Source: JBBECJ01 sp963763325
GTDB lineage: Bacteria; Chloroflexota; Chloroflexia; Thermomicrobiales; CFX8
Direction: 5' to 3'
Length of the DNA stretch: 64,000 nucleotides
NCBI GenBank assembly: GCA_963763325.1
Contig: CAVXOL010000019.1
Span: 1-64,000, forward strand
Position numbers and translations under genes: made by a program. Shown here piece by piece: positions 53,222 to 62,527 of the stretch (position 1 is the first letter of the stretch; the number at the start of each line of letters is the position of its first letter). The notes beneath the pieces were generated by a model that had not been told where the DNA came from, did no database searches, and saw only the letters and a list, made by a program, of their open reading frames with translations.

Positions 53222-53543
53222 CGGATTCCTCATCAGCCGGCAGTCGATTGATTTGCAGGGCGGAGTAGGTCGAGACTGAGAACGGCACGAGGTAGGTCAG
53301 GCTGACCTTGAGCGCGACCTCTGGCGAGAGACCCTCGCGAATGACGGTATCGGCCTGGTTGATGAGGAACAGCAGCGTCCCGACGACGAGCGCAACTCGC
53401 AATGCACGCTGGACGACGGGCCGGTAGAGAACGGCATGTCGCAGGCAGAAGCGCCGGTTCTCGTCCCGCGCGGCAAACCCGTAGCGCGCGGGACGAGAGC
53501 AGCGGTCACACAATGCTGGCGAGATTGGGTGTGATTGCATCAT
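53205..53543 (-). CDS. nrtS: NrtS-like nitrate/nitrite transporter family protein with N-terminal zinc ribbon
   Basis: This protein of about 112 residues has a C-x2-C...C-x2-H zinc-ribbon-like N-terminus (LCDRCSRPARYGFAA through RFCLRHAV) followed by two membrane segments. ALRVALVVGTLLFLINQADTV, then VALKVSLTYLVPFSVSTYSAL, is the NrtS pattern. NrtS was defined in marine nitrate-assimilating bacteria; no nitrate genes are here, so the transport role is by family only. The start ATG 53543 (or 53540) has only a weak ribosome site. Confidence 0.75.
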   Translation of the reverse strand: MMQSHPISPALCDRCSRPARYGFAARDENRRFCLRHAVLYRPVVQRALRVALVVGTLLFLINQADTVIREGLSPEVALKVSLTYLVPFSVSTYSALQINRLPADEESVSQKP

Positions 53544-53571
53544 GCTGTATTGTCGCTGGTGGCTGCCCTGC

Positions 53572-54774
53572 CTACCAGAGGGTGTCGACCTCGACACCGA
53601 GCGCGATCCGGCCTGCATGCAACATCGTCTTCTCCGGCGTAAACGGGTGGAACGAGCCGGCACGCACGTCGCGGTAGGCGCGTTCGAGCGGTGAGGACTT
53701 GTAGAACGCCTGGCCGCCTGCCGTCTCCATCGCGAGGTCGACGACCTGGATTGCCTTCATGACCGCCTCGGCCTTGGCAATCATGACGAGGTTGACGGCA
53801 GCAGGCGTCGGCTTGTAGTCGTCTCCAAGCTCCTCGACCGCGCCAAGCAGCGCCCACCAGGCGGTGCGGAGCTGCGACTCCATCAGGCCGACACGTCGCT
53901 GCAAGAGAGGGTCGTCAGTCGTTGACGTACCGTTGCGGCTGGGACGCGAGGTGACGACGCGGACGGCTTCGTCACGCGCGCCGGCCGCGATGCCCCAGTA
54001 GACAGCGGCGCCGAGCGGTGCGAAGTGAACGAGGGCGTTGCGCAGGGCAGGATCGTTCTTCCCCCACGGCCTGCGGGCGACGATCTGGGCTTCGGAGACG
54101 TAGACATCGGTCATCTGTAAGTCGTGGCTGGCCGTCCCGCGCATGCCGAGCGTGTCCCAGGTCTCGACGATCTCGATACCTTCGCTCTTGAGCGGAACAC
54201 CCATCAGCAGGACGACCGGACCTTCGTCGGGATCGTCGTAGCGAGCCATCGTCGAGATGACGTTGGCACCCGGCACCTGGCTGCAGAAGATCTTGCGGCC
54301 GGTGATGCGGTAGCCACCATTTTCGCGGACTGCCGTCGCGGAGGGCCAGACCCCGTCTGAGCCGCCGCTCGTCATCAGGATCAGGTTGTCGTTGGCGACG
54401 CGTTGCAGAACGGCTTCTGCTCCGGGGGCGTTGTTGCGCAAACGGAAGCACTGAGCGAGGACGTTGTAGTGGTGCATCGTGATCGCCAGCGCGGTAGAGC
54501 CACAGTACTTCGCCAGCTCCGCCTGAGCGTAGACGACCTGCCGCATGGTTGCGCCGGATCCGCCGAGGGCTTCAGGAACCGCCAGGCGCGTGTAGCCGCT
54601 GGCCTTCATTCGGTCGTAGTTTTCGGCGACGAACGTGTTGTCGCGGTCATGCTGGGCGGCACGCGTTGCGAAGTCCGCGCCGAGTTCGGCGGCGAGCGGC
54701 ACGAACCGGTCATCGCCCGTTTGGAGCGGCGATGGCCTGAAGATCATCGGAGAGACGCTGGTGGTGGTGACCAT
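53572..54774 (-). CDS. Acyl-CoA dehydrogenase family protein (DszC-like)
   Basis: This 400-residue flavoprotein shows MKASGYTRLAVPEALGGSGATM, then ILMTSGGSDGVWP, ENGGYRITGRKIFCSQVPGANV, WDTLGMRGTASHDLQMTDVYV and a helical C-domain with ETAGGQAFYKSSPLERAYRDVRAG. No breaks are seen. It is divergent from an HxlR regulator at 54997, a likely controller. Some relatives are flavin-dependent monooxygenases, so dehydrogenase activity is not assured. Confidence 0.88.
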   Translation of the reverse strand: MVTTTSVSPMIFRPSPLQTGDDRFVPLAAELGADFATRAAQHDRDNTFVAENYDRMKASGYTRLAVPEALGGSGATMRQVVYAQAELAKYCGSTALAITMHHYNVLAQCFRLRNNAPGAEAVLQRVANDNLILMTSGGSDGVWPSATAVRENGGYRITGRKIFCSQVPGANVISTMARYDDPDEGPVVLLMGVPLKSEGIEIVETWDTLGMRGTASHDLQMTDVYVSEAQIVARRPWGKNDPALRNALVHFAPLGAAVYWGIAAGARDEAVRVVTSRPSRNGTSTTDDPLLQRRVGLMESQLRTAWWALLGAVEELGDDYKPTPAAVNLVMIAKAEAVMKAIQVVDLAMETAGGQAFYKSSPLERAYRDVRAGSFHPFTPEKTMLHAGRIALGVEVDTLW

Positions 54775-54996
54775 GTCAAGACTGTCCTTTCAGTCGCGAC
54801 TGCCCGGTATACGACAGCATTGTCTGCCGGGCAGCTCCTACATCATCGTGATCTCAGCCTATCTGGACAACACAGGTTCGCAAGTTCGATAATCGAACCT
54901 TCAGAGTTGCAGGGTTCTGAGCAATACTGCTTGCGACAGCAGGCCCAACGACGTGGATCAACGCGAGCATCAGATATGAGCTTCGGAGGTGGCGCC

Positions 54997-55680
54997 ATGC
55001 ACAGTTACGGCCAGTTCTGCCCAGTCGCCAAAGCGTCGGAGATCTTCGCCGAGCGTTGGACGCCGTTGATCATGCGCGAGTTGTTGATGGGAAGCACGCG
55101 GTTCAACGAGCTTGAACGCGGGTTGCCGCGGATCTCACGATCGGTGCTGTCCCAGCGGCTCAAGCAACTGGAGCACGACGGTCTGATTGAGCGGCGCGTG
55201 ACAGACGGCTCCCGTTCGACTGAATACATTCCGACTCCGGTGGGTCAAGGACTGTTCGACATTCTCATGTTGCTGGGCGAATGGGGCGCTCGCTGGTTCA
55301 ACGAGAACATCGATCCCAAGGATCTCGACCCGAACCTGCTGATGTGGGACATGCATCGCCGGATCGACCTGGCACGGCTCCCTGAGCAGCAGGTTGTCGT
55401 GCGGTTCGACTTCACCGGCCTGTTCCGGCAGAGTAACTGGCTCATTCTTGATCGGCAGGATGTCTCTGTCTGCTACGTCGATCCCGGCTTCGAGGTCGAT
55501 CTCATTGTCACGGCTGACACGATGGCGCTGCATCGGATTTGGGCAGGACATCAGTCGTTCGACCACGCGCTGCGAGCGGGGTACGTGCAAGTCGATGGTC
55601 CGCGTGAGTTGGCCAGACAATTCCCCGGCTGGCTCCAGTTGAGCGTCTTCTCGCACGTCAGGCCGGCGCACGCGGCGTAG
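54997..55680 (+). CDS. HxlR-family transcriptional regulator with C-terminal SCP2-like domain
   Basis: This 227-residue protein starts at ATG 54997, 6 bases after a near-ideal GGAGGTG site. The winged HTH (CPVAKASEIFAERWTPLIMRELLMGSTRFNELERGLPRISRSVLSQRLKQLEHDGLI) is HxlR-type. The C-terminal 100 residues (WLILDRQDVSVCYVDPGFEVDLIVTADTMALHRIWAGHQSF) look like an SCP2 sterol-carrier-like ligand domain. It faces away from the acyl-CoA dehydrogenase gene and probably regulates it in response to a lipid or acid. Confidence 0.87.
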   Translation: MHSYGQFCPVAKASEIFAERWTPLIMRELLMGSTRFNELERGLPRISRSVLSQRLKQLEHDGLIERRVTDGSRSTEYIPTPVGQGLFDILMLLGEWGARWFNENIDPKDLDPNLLMWDMHRRIDLARLPEQQVVVRFDFTGLFRQSNWLILDRQDVSVCYVDPGFEVDLIVTADTMALHRIWAGHQSFDHALRAGYVQVDGPRELARQFPGWLQLSVFSHVRPAHAA

Positions 55681-55764
55681 GCGACAGAGGCCGTCGCGAT
55701 GAACTCGCCAATGCTGCGAAATGCGGGTACCCTCCCGCCAGCGGATCGTGGAAGCAGGGAGGGG

Positions 55765-57283
55765 ATGGTCGGCGTGGCGAACGCGAAGCCTGAGGGGCAG
55801 CTTGTCGTAGGCATTCAGTTTGACGCACAAGCGTTCAATGATGCCTGGAAGTACTACACGGGTCACGGCGGCTACTTCGTCTCGAACAACATCTACAGTC
55901 GGCTGGTCGTCCTGGACGTGTTTGAACGGGGCGATATTCAGCCCTGACCTGGCCGATTCGTGGGAGACGCCGGACAACGGTCGGACGTGGGTGTTCCACC
56001 TCAACCCAGCCGCGCGCTGGCACGATGGAGTGCCGGTGACGGCCCACGACGTTGCCTATACCTACAACACGGTGATCGAGAACGAATATAGCGGGATCAC
56101 GTTCCTGCAAGACGTCGAAGCGGCGCGGGCGATCGACGATCGGACGGTTGAGATCCGGCTGAAGTCGCCGAACGCCGCCTTTCTGGCGCAGCTCGGGCAG
56201 TTCGTGCTGACGCACATCGTCCCGAAACATCTCTACGAGGGAACCGACTGGAACGACAACCCGCACAACCTCAACCCGATCGGCAGCGGGCCGTTTAAGT
56301 TCGCCGAGTGGGTGCCGGGCGAGCGGATCGAGCTGGTCGCGAATCGCGAGTACTGGCGTGAAGGGCCGTACGTCGAGGGTATCACCTATCGGGTGATTCC
56401 GGACGTTGCAGACGCGATCGCGGCCGTCGAGGCGGGCGAGGTCCACTTCGTGACGCGTGACGTGCCGTGCTCACAGATCGGGGAAGTCCAGGCAATGCCA
56501 GGCGCGGACGTGATCGTCCTGCCGGGTCATTCGATGGGGTTCGTGGCCTTCAACTGGTCGAAGCCAGAGTTCCAGGACCGGCGGGTTCGCGAGGCGATCG
56601 CGCGGGCAATTGACCGCGCGCCGATTGCCGCCAGCATCTGCCCGGTAGCGACGACGCCAGTCCATCACTATCTGGAGGCGGTCGATTGGGCGTTCAATGC
56701 GGACGCGATGGCGCCTGCATACGATCCGGTTGAAGCGGAGCGGTTGCTGGACGAGGCCGGGTTTGCACGCGGTGCGGACGGCGCCCGGCTGCGCGTACGG
56801 ATCGGCTACCGGCTGATCTATCCGCACTACGGCGTCTCGGCGCGGATGATCGGCGAACAACTGGCACGGATCGGGATCGAGGCGACGGTCGAGGGCGCCG
56901 ATCCGGTGATGTGGAAAGAGAAGTACCAGGACGCCGGTGACTTCGACCTGCTGATCGAGGCCGGCGACATCGGACCGGACCCGCAGATCATGGCCAGTTA
57001 CCTGGCGACTGATGGTCCACGCAACGTCATGCGCTACAGCAACGCCGTCGTCGATGACGCGTTCCGCGATGGGCGGGCGACCGTCAACCTGGACGAGCGA
57101 GCGGAACACTACAAGCGGCTGCAGGCTGCGCTGGCGGACGACATTGCCCGTGTCCCGTTCCTGCAACACGGCGAGCATCTGCCGTACCGGCCGGAGTTCA
57201 CCGGATGGTCGTGGTCGGACGGCGTCCGTGGGACGGTGCCGTTCTGGTATCACGGGAAGGTCAGGCGATCCGCTCCCGCGTAG
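55765..57283 (+). CDS. Peptide/oligopeptide-type ABC substrate-binding protein 1, no signal peptide (frameshifted)
   Basis: This extracellular solute-binding protein family 5 member (about 505 residues) has RLVVLDVFERGDI, DLADSWETPDNGRTWVFHLNPAARWHDGVPVTAHDVAYTY and NPIGSGPFKFAEW. A single extra C in the CCC at 55942-55944 breaks the frame; the tandem paralogue at 57439 reads CC there. ATG 55765 follows AGGGAGGGG. No secretion signal precedes the mature domain, and no permease or ATPase genes flank it. Substrate unknown. Confidence 0.85.
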
Positions 57284-57366
57284 GGGCGATCGCCGCAGCC
57301 TCGCCCTGCTCGATACCCGTGCGGTGGGAACAGGGCGACGCTGCGGCGATCGCCCCTACGCGGGAG
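57273..57366. repeat. 36-bp-arm palindromic element between the tandem binding-protein genes
   Basis: The left arm 57273-57308 and right arm 57331-57366 are complementary over 36 bases with one mismatch, around a 22-base loop. The core reads GTAGGGGCGATCGCCGC. The first gene's TAG stop lies in the left arm. It may be a terminator or a small mobile palindrome; similar GGGGCGATCGCC repeats are common in Chloroflexota. Confidence 0.75.
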
Positions 57367-57438
57367 AGGTGACGATTGCGTTCGGAGCTTCGAGCGTCTA
57401 GCATCTGCGAGCTTGGTGGCTGATGGGATACGAGGGGA

Positions 57439-58944
57439 ATGATCGTGGCGAACCAGAATCCTGAGGGGCAGCTTGTTGTGGCGATTCCGTTTGATGCGGA
57501 GTCGTTCAACGAGGTCTGGCGAAACTATACGGGGGCCGGTGGGTACTTCGCGGCGAACAACATCTTCAGCCGGTTGGTCGTGCTGGATGTCTTTGACCGG
57601 GGCGACATTCATCCTGACCTGGCCGATTCGTGGGAGACGCCGGACAATGGCGGGACATGGATCTTCCACCTGAACAAGGACGCGACCTGGCATGATGGTG
57701 TGCCGGTGACGGCTGAGGACGTCGCCTACACGTATTCCGAAGTGCTCAAGAACGGGTATCACGGGCTGTCGTGGTTGCAGGACATTGAGACGGTCCGGGC
57801 CGTTGACGATCACACGGTCGAGTGCAAGCTGAAGTCTCCGAACGCGGCCTTTCTGGCGCAGCTCGGCGCGTTCGTGTTTACCCATATCCTGCCGAAGCAT
57901 CTCTATGAGGGGACCGACTGGGCGACCAATCCGTACAACCTCAACCCGGTTGGTAGCGGGCCGTTCAAGTTCGCGGAGTGGGTCAAAGGCGAGCGGATCG
58001 AGTTGATCGCGAACACGGACTACTGGCGAGAGGGCCCGTACGTCGAGCGGATCACCTACGTCATCACGCCAAGCCAGGAGGAGGGCTTCGCCAAGATCGA
58101 GTCAGGCGAGGCGCACTTCTTCGTCCAGGACGTGCCGTGCAATCAGGTCGAGGAGTTCCGCGCCAAGCCGGGAGTCGGCGTGATGTTCCATCCCGGGAAC
58201 TCGATCGCATTCGTCTCGTTCAACTGGCAGAAGCCGGAGTTCCAGGATCATCGCGTCCGCGAGGCGATCGCGCGGGCGATTGACCGCCAGCCGATCGCGG
58301 ATGGTGTCTGCCCGCTGGCCGAGACACCATCGCACTACTACCTGGAGCGGGTGGACTGGGCCTTCAACCCTGACGCAAAGGCAGAGGACTACGACCCGGT
58401 CGAGGCCGAGCGATTGCTGGACGAAGCGGGGCTAAAGCGAGGGGCGGACGGCGTCCGGCTGCGGGTTGGACTGGCGTACCGGTCGCTGTATTCGCACTAC
58501 GGGGTGGCAGCCGAGATCATCGCCGGCCAGTTGCGAGAGATCGGGATTGAAGCGACAGTCGAAGCCGTCGATCCAGTCGGCTGGAAGGAGCGCTTCCAGG
58601 AGCAGGGCGACTTCGACCTGCTCCTGGATAGTGGCGACATCGGGCCGGACCCGCAACTGATGTCCAGCTTCCTGGCGTCGGACGGGCCACGCAACACGAT
58701 GCGCTACCACAACGAGGCTGTCGACACGGCGTTCCGCGAGGGGCGTGGGTCAGTCGACCGAGCGGTGCGCGGCCAGCACTACCGCGAACTCCAGGCGGTA
58801 CTGGCGGCAGACATCGCCCGTGTCCCGTTCATGCAACACGGCGAGCACCTCCCCTACCGCGAGGAGTTCACCGGCTGGTCGTGGTCGGACGGCGTTCGTG
58901 GGACGGTGCCGTTCTGGTACCACGGGAAAGTGCGCAAGGCGTAG
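57439..58944 (+). CDS. Peptide/oligopeptide-type ABC substrate-binding protein 2, no signal peptide
   Basis: This 501-residue family 5 solute-binding protein is intact and strongly similar to the preceding one along its whole length. It begins MIVANQNPEGQLVVAIPFDAESF at the first strand of the mature domain, without a lipobox or Sec signal. PDLADSWETPDNGGTWIFHL, NPVGSGPFKFAEW and SWSDGVRGTVPFWYHGKVR are shared. GAGGGGA precedes ATG 57439. It may act in the cytoplasm or be exported by another route. The nearest transporter genes in the window are unrelated MFS proteins. Confidence 0.88.
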   Translation: MIVANQNPEGQLVVAIPFDAESFNEVWRNYTGAGGYFAANNIFSRLVVLDVFDRGDIHPDLADSWETPDNGGTWIFHLNKDATWHDGVPVTAEDVAYTYSEVLKNGYHGLSWLQDIETVRAVDDHTVECKLKSPNAAFLAQLGAFVFTHILPKHLYEGTDWATNPYNLNPVGSGPFKFAEWVKGERIELIANTDYWREGPYVERITYVITPSQEEGFAKIESGEAHFFVQDVPCNQVEEFRAKPGVGVMFHPGNSIAFVSFNWQKPEFQDHRVREAIARAIDRQPIADGVCPLAETPSHYYLERVDWAFNPDAKAEDYDPVEAERLLDEAGLKRGADGVRLRVGLAYRSLYSHYGVAAEIIAGQLREIGIEATVEAVDPVGWKERFQEQGDFDLLLDSGDIGPDPQLMSSFLASDGPRNTMRYHNEAVDTAFREGRGSVDRAVRGQHYRELQAVLAADIARVPFMQHGEHLPYREEFTGWSWSDGVRGTVPFWYHGKVRKA

Positions 58945-59032
58945 GCAGCATTCATGGGTGTTAGCGACATTCATCGGCAGGCATCGTTGACGCAAACCGG
59001 GACCGGCGAGGCTGCTCGCATCGCGCGGGCGC

Positions 59033-59818
59033 TCACCGGTCCCAGAAGCCAGATGCCCGCAGCCAGGCGAGTGAATCGTCGGTTGGCGGGTCGGTGAGGT
59101 AGCCGACCCCGACCCAGCCGGCGTAGCCGAGGCGGTCGAGCAGGCGGAAGATATACGGCAGGTTCAGTTCACCGTCTCCCAGAGCGCGCCGGCCAGGCGT
59201 CTCCGAGACCTGGATGTTGGCGATACGAGGGAGGAGGCGCGTGAGGTTGTCGGTGTGATTCCCCTCCATGCGCTGGGTGTGATACAGGTCGTATTGCAGG
59301 CGCAGATTCGGCTGGCCAGTCGCATCCATCAGCCGGATCGCTGTCGTCGTCGTCGGCACCATGTAGCCAGGGGTGTCAAACGTATTCAGTGGCTCGATCA
59401 TTGGCGTGATTCCAACCGCCGCTGCCCGCTCGGCGACCCAGACCATGTTCTCGACCAACGTCCCCCATTGGACATCAACATCCACATCGGGCAGTGTCAC
59501 GCCGGATGTGCAATGCATCTGTGATGCTCCGAGGTAGGCTGCCATCTCAAACGAACGGTCCATATCGCCGCGATACTCATCGCGCTGGCGAGGGTCATTT
59601 GCCCCGACACGATCGCCATTGCCACGGCCACGGGGAGCATTGATTTGCAGCAATGTCAGACCGGTACGGTCCAGTGCGGCGCGCATCTCAGCCAGATCGT
59701 CGTCCTGCGGGTACAGAAATTCGACCGCCCGAAAGCCGGATTCCGCAGCGCGTTCGAAGCGCTCAACGACCGGGAATTCGGTATACATCAAGGAAATGTT
59801 CGCGGAAAACCGGGGCAT
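59033..59818 (-). CDS. hyi: Hydroxypyruvate isomerase-like TIM-barrel protein
   Basis: This 261-residue AP-endonuclease-2-fold TIM-barrel protein opens MPRFSANISLMYTEFPVVERFERAAESGFRAVEFLYP as in Hyi. GITPMIEPLNTFDTPGYMV and LRLQYDLYHTQRMEGNHTDNL are family blocks with the conserved Glu and His. It would interconvert hydroxypyruvate and tartronate semialdehyde. No glyoxylate genes are adjacent, so related sugar isomerase activity is possible. Confidence 0.83.
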   Translation of the reverse strand: MPRFSANISLMYTEFPVVERFERAAESGFRAVEFLYPQDDDLAEMRAALDRTGLTLLQINAPRGRGNGDRVGANDPRQRDEYRGDMDRSFEMAAYLGASQMHCTSGVTLPDVDVDVQWGTLVENMVWVAERAAAVGITPMIEPLNTFDTPGYMVPTTTTAIRLMDATGQPNLRLQYDLYHTQRMEGNHTDNLTRLLPRIANIQVSETPGRRALGDGELNLPYIFRLLDRLGYAGWVGVGYLTDPPTDDSLAWLRASGFWDR

Positions 59819-60208
59819 TGCTCCTCCTTCGCGGCGTCGCCGTGTGCGACATTCGGCCTCGGCAGTCTACCAGCGGTGGGGCCGTGACCACCGGGGCTGT
59901 TCTTCTCGCTCATCGACAATCAATGATAGGACTCTTCGACTCAAGCGCCGCCAGGAGGGATATGGATCAATGATGATCACGACTGCTGGCATCCCATCGT
60001 CCACGGTCGCCACGACGCATTTACACCGATCACGATGATCGGCGCGCATGCTGGCCCCTTCCGCTCACCCGCGCCCCACAGTCGAACGCATTCCGCAAGG
60101 TGCTCCGTTCGACGATAGCGAATTCGGTACGCCGGGTCCGGAAGACCTCGGTCCTACCGTTGCCTCGGCAGTTCACACCTCCCAACACCGATACCTGACA
60201 CCTACCAC
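59819..60208. other. Intergenic, no convincing gene
   Basis: This is 390 bases between two minus-strand genes. A GGAGG at 59954-59958 precedes ATG codons that could give a 22-residue peptide (59970-60038), but nothing follows it on that strand, so I do not call it. No hairpin stronger than 6 bp was recognised. Confidence 0.5.
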
Positions 60209-60793
60209 CTACGGATGCATGAGGCGATCGAGGAACGACGGTTCGAGGTCGTCAGGGGTCGCGTCCATCAGGAGTTCGTCGATGCGGCGGCGACCGACAC
60301 GGATGGCGTTGCGACGCGTTCCGATGGTTCGAAAGCCGGCGCGTTCGTAGGCACGGATCCCGCCGATATTGTCGGCGTGGACGGTCAGCATGACGTTCTG
60401 GAGGCCGAGGACGTCGAAGGCGTATTGCAACATCAGGCGCGTCGTTTCGGTCCCGTAACCACGTCCCCAGGCGTCGCGCTCGCCGATCAGGATGCCGAAG
60501 TAGCAGGTGGCATTGTCGCTGTCGAAGTCGAACAGGCTGGTGTTGCCGATCGCGCGCATGTCCGCGAGCGTGTAGATGGTGAACGCTGGATCGGATGAGA
60601 GGAGCGCGCCATCGACCCATCGTTGCTCGCGTTCAGTGGTCATTGGGCGACTCGGCGCACCGAGCGTTCGAGTGACCTGGAGATCGTTCATCCAGCGTTG
60701 GTAGGTCGTGAGTAGGTCGCTGCGAATCGGTCCGAGTCCGACCAGCTCTCCACGGATGATCAGGTCGATGTCGGATAGATTGCGTTCAGTCAT
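60209..60793 (-). CDS. GNAT-family N-acetyltransferase (RimJ/SpeG-like)
   Basis: This 194-residue protein shows LGPIRSDLLTTYQRWMNDLQVTRTLG, FGILIGERDAWGRGYGTETTRLMLQYAFDVLGLQNVMLTVHADNIGGIRAYERAGF, the RimJ-like order of the acetyl-CoA motif and C-terminal block. Its start overlaps the MFS stop (ATGA). The acceptor is unknown. Confidence 0.9.
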   Translation of the reverse strand: MTERNLSDIDLIIRGELVGLGPIRSDLLTTYQRWMNDLQVTRTLGAPSRPMTTEREQRWVDGALLSSDPAFTIYTLADMRAIGNTSLFDFDSDNATCYFGILIGERDAWGRGYGTETTRLMLQYAFDVLGLQNVMLTVHADNIGGIRAYERAGFRTIGTRRNAIRVGRRRIDELLMDATPDDLEPSFLDRLMHP

Positions 60794-62196
60794 GACCGTG
60801 CTCCTCTCGCGGTTGCGATGGGTTGGTTGGCGTCGTCGGGGGTAGGCGACATGCGCCGGATGGCCGGGACCCGGAACGCGATGATAAGGACGAGGAGCGT
60901 GCTGGTGAGGCCCCCGGCGGCGACGGCGATCGGCGCCCCGAAGGCATCGGCCAGTGCCCCCATTGGCAGCGTCCCGAACGGCATCAAGCCCCAGGTCATC
61001 AGGTAGACCGAGAGGACGCGGCCACGGAATTCGTCCGAGACGCTCATCTGGAGAATCGTGTTGTTCAGCGACATGTAGACAGCCGAGACGCCGCTGGTGA
61101 TGGCGACCAGGATCAGCGAGAGCGGCATCCAGGGTGAGAACGCGAAGAGCGAGACCATGATGCCGAACAGGGCGGCGGTGACGATCTGCAGGTGGCCGAA
61201 GCCGCGTAGCCGGGTGCTCAAGGCAGCCACGGCCAGCGAACCGGCGAGCGCGCCAAGGCCGGAGGCGGTCATCAGCAGCCCGAGACCAGCTGAGCCGGTC
61301 CCAAGCTCATCGCGAGCGATGACAGGAATCATCTGCATGAATGGCATCGCTAGCACGGTGGGGATCGCGGCCAAAACGATCAGGCCCTTCAGGCGCGGCG
61401 TAGCGGCGATGTAGCGTAGACCCTCGATCAGGTTCTGTGCCGGGGAAGCTCGTCCGCCCGCGGGCTGTGGATCGCGGCTGGGAGCGCGAAGCCTGAAGCT
61501 CATGATGGCGGCGGCGATCAGTCCGACAGCCTGGAACGCGAAGCAGATCGCGGTCCCGACGGCGCTGATCATGACGCCTGCCAGCGACGGTCCGAAGACA
61601 CGTGCCGAATTCTGACCGGCAGAATTAACGGCAACGGCGTTGGCCATCCGCTCGCGTGGCACGAGCGTTGAGACCAGCGCCTGGCGCGTCGGGAAGATGA
61701 ACGACATCGTTGAGCCTGAGAGGAACGAGAGGACGAGGATGTGCCAGGGCTCGACGAGGCCGGTCGCGACGAGGATCGCGAGGATCGTCGCCAGAACGGC
61801 GGCCAGAACCTGGGCAGTGACGAGCAGCCTGCGCCGGTCGATGCGGTCGGCCAGCACGCCGGCCGGGAGTGAGAGCAACAGCATCGGCAGCCCTCGTGTG
61901 AAGCCGACCAGCCCAAGCCAGACCGGGGAGTCTGTCAACTCCAGCATCAGCCAGCCGGTCGCTACCTCCTGCATCCAGCGGCCGGTCTGGGTGACCATGT
62001 TACCGGACCAGAGCAGACGGTAGTCGCGGTAGGCGAGTGCCGCGAACATACCTTGACCGAAGCGGGTGGCCGGTGCGTCGGCGGTGAGGGCCGGCGCGGG
62101 CGTGCTGCCTGCGCCGATGCCGGTTATCGGATCGGGCGCCAGGCTGTTCTGCCGACGCCGCCGTCGTTCACTTCTGCCGGACTGACGGCGCGTCAC
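60790..62196 (-). CDS. MFS transporter (MFS_3/EntS-like)
   Basis: This 468-residue exporter has a charged N-terminal tail (QSGRSERRRRRQN), then YRDYRLLWSGNMVTQTGRWMQEVATGWLMLELTDSP, GLPMLLLSLPAGVLADRIDRRRLL and DEFRGRVLSVYLMTWGLMPFG. It has twelve membrane segments. It resembles the exporters at 32-40 kb only at family level. Coupled to a GNAT gene, it may form an acetylate-and-export resistance pair, which is inference. Confidence 0.9.
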   Translation of the reverse strand: MTRRQSGRSERRRRRQNSLAPDPITGIGAGSTPAPALTADAPATRFGQGMFAALAYRDYRLLWSGNMVTQTGRWMQEVATGWLMLELTDSPVWLGLVGFTRGLPMLLLSLPAGVLADRIDRRRLLVTAQVLAAVLATILAILVATGLVEPWHILVLSFLSGSTMSFIFPTRQALVSTLVPRERMANAVAVNSAGQNSARVFGPSLAGVMISAVGTAICFAFQAVGLIAAAIMSFRLRAPSRDPQPAGGRASPAQNLIEGLRYIAATPRLKGLIVLAAIPTVLAMPFMQMIPVIARDELGTGSAGLGLLMTASGLGALAGSLAVAALSTRLRGFGHLQIVTAALFGIMVSLFAFSPWMPLSLILVAITSGVSAVYMSLNNTILQMSVSDEFRGRVLSVYLMTWGLMPFGTLPMGALADAFGAPIAVAAGGLTSTLLVLIIAFRVPAIRRMSPTPDDANQPIATARGARS

Positions 62197-62302
62197 GCCC
62201 GGTCACCACCCCTCGTTGCGTTCATTAACCGGGCAGCAGTCTAGCACGGCTTCTGTTCCCCTGCGCCACCCACCGCGCTTTGCGCCTGCCCGGAGCGTGC
62301 TG

Positions 62303-62308
62303 TATCAT
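62303..62308 (+). promoter_or_regulatory. tRNA promoter -10
   Basis: TATCAT lies at 62303-62308, 14 bases before the tRNA. The weaker -35 TTGCGC (62280-62285) is at a 17-base spacing. Confidence 0.5.
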
Positions 62309-62322
62309 TCACAGGTTACTGC

Positions 62323-62395
62323 GCCCACGTAGCTCAGTCGGCAGAGCACATTCTTGGTAAGAATGAGGTCAAGGGTTCGAATCCCTTCGTGGGCT
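62323..62395 (+). tRNA. tRNA-Thr(GGT)
   Basis: The cloverleaf is complete in 73 bases: acceptor GCCCACG/CGTGGGC, D-stem GCTC/GAGC, anticodon stem CATTC/GAATG with loop TTGGTAA (anticodon GGT), T-stem AAGGG/CCCTT with loop TTCGAAT. CCA is not encoded. Confidence 0.95.
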
Positions 62396-62441
62396 CCCCG
62401 GTCAATTGTTCCCCTGAAATAGTTACGAGATCTCGCAGATC

Positions 62442-62461
62442 GTCGGTCCTTACGGAACGAC
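62442..62461 (+). terminator. Small hairpin after the tRNA
   Basis: GTCGGTCC (62442-62449) pairs with GGAACGAC (62454-62461), one mismatch, loop TTAC. It lies 46 bases after the tRNA and could end its transcript. Confidence 0.4.
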
Positions 62462-62527
62462 CGCTACTGGGAGCAGCGCCCTGTTGGCACGATTGCGAGC
62501 GCTAACCGCGAGCAACGCGTCACCGAC

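Noticed and set aside
59962..60038. Possible 22-residue leader peptide after GGAGG
   Set aside because: No gene follows on the plus strand, spacing from the ribosome site is poor, and no hairpin follows.
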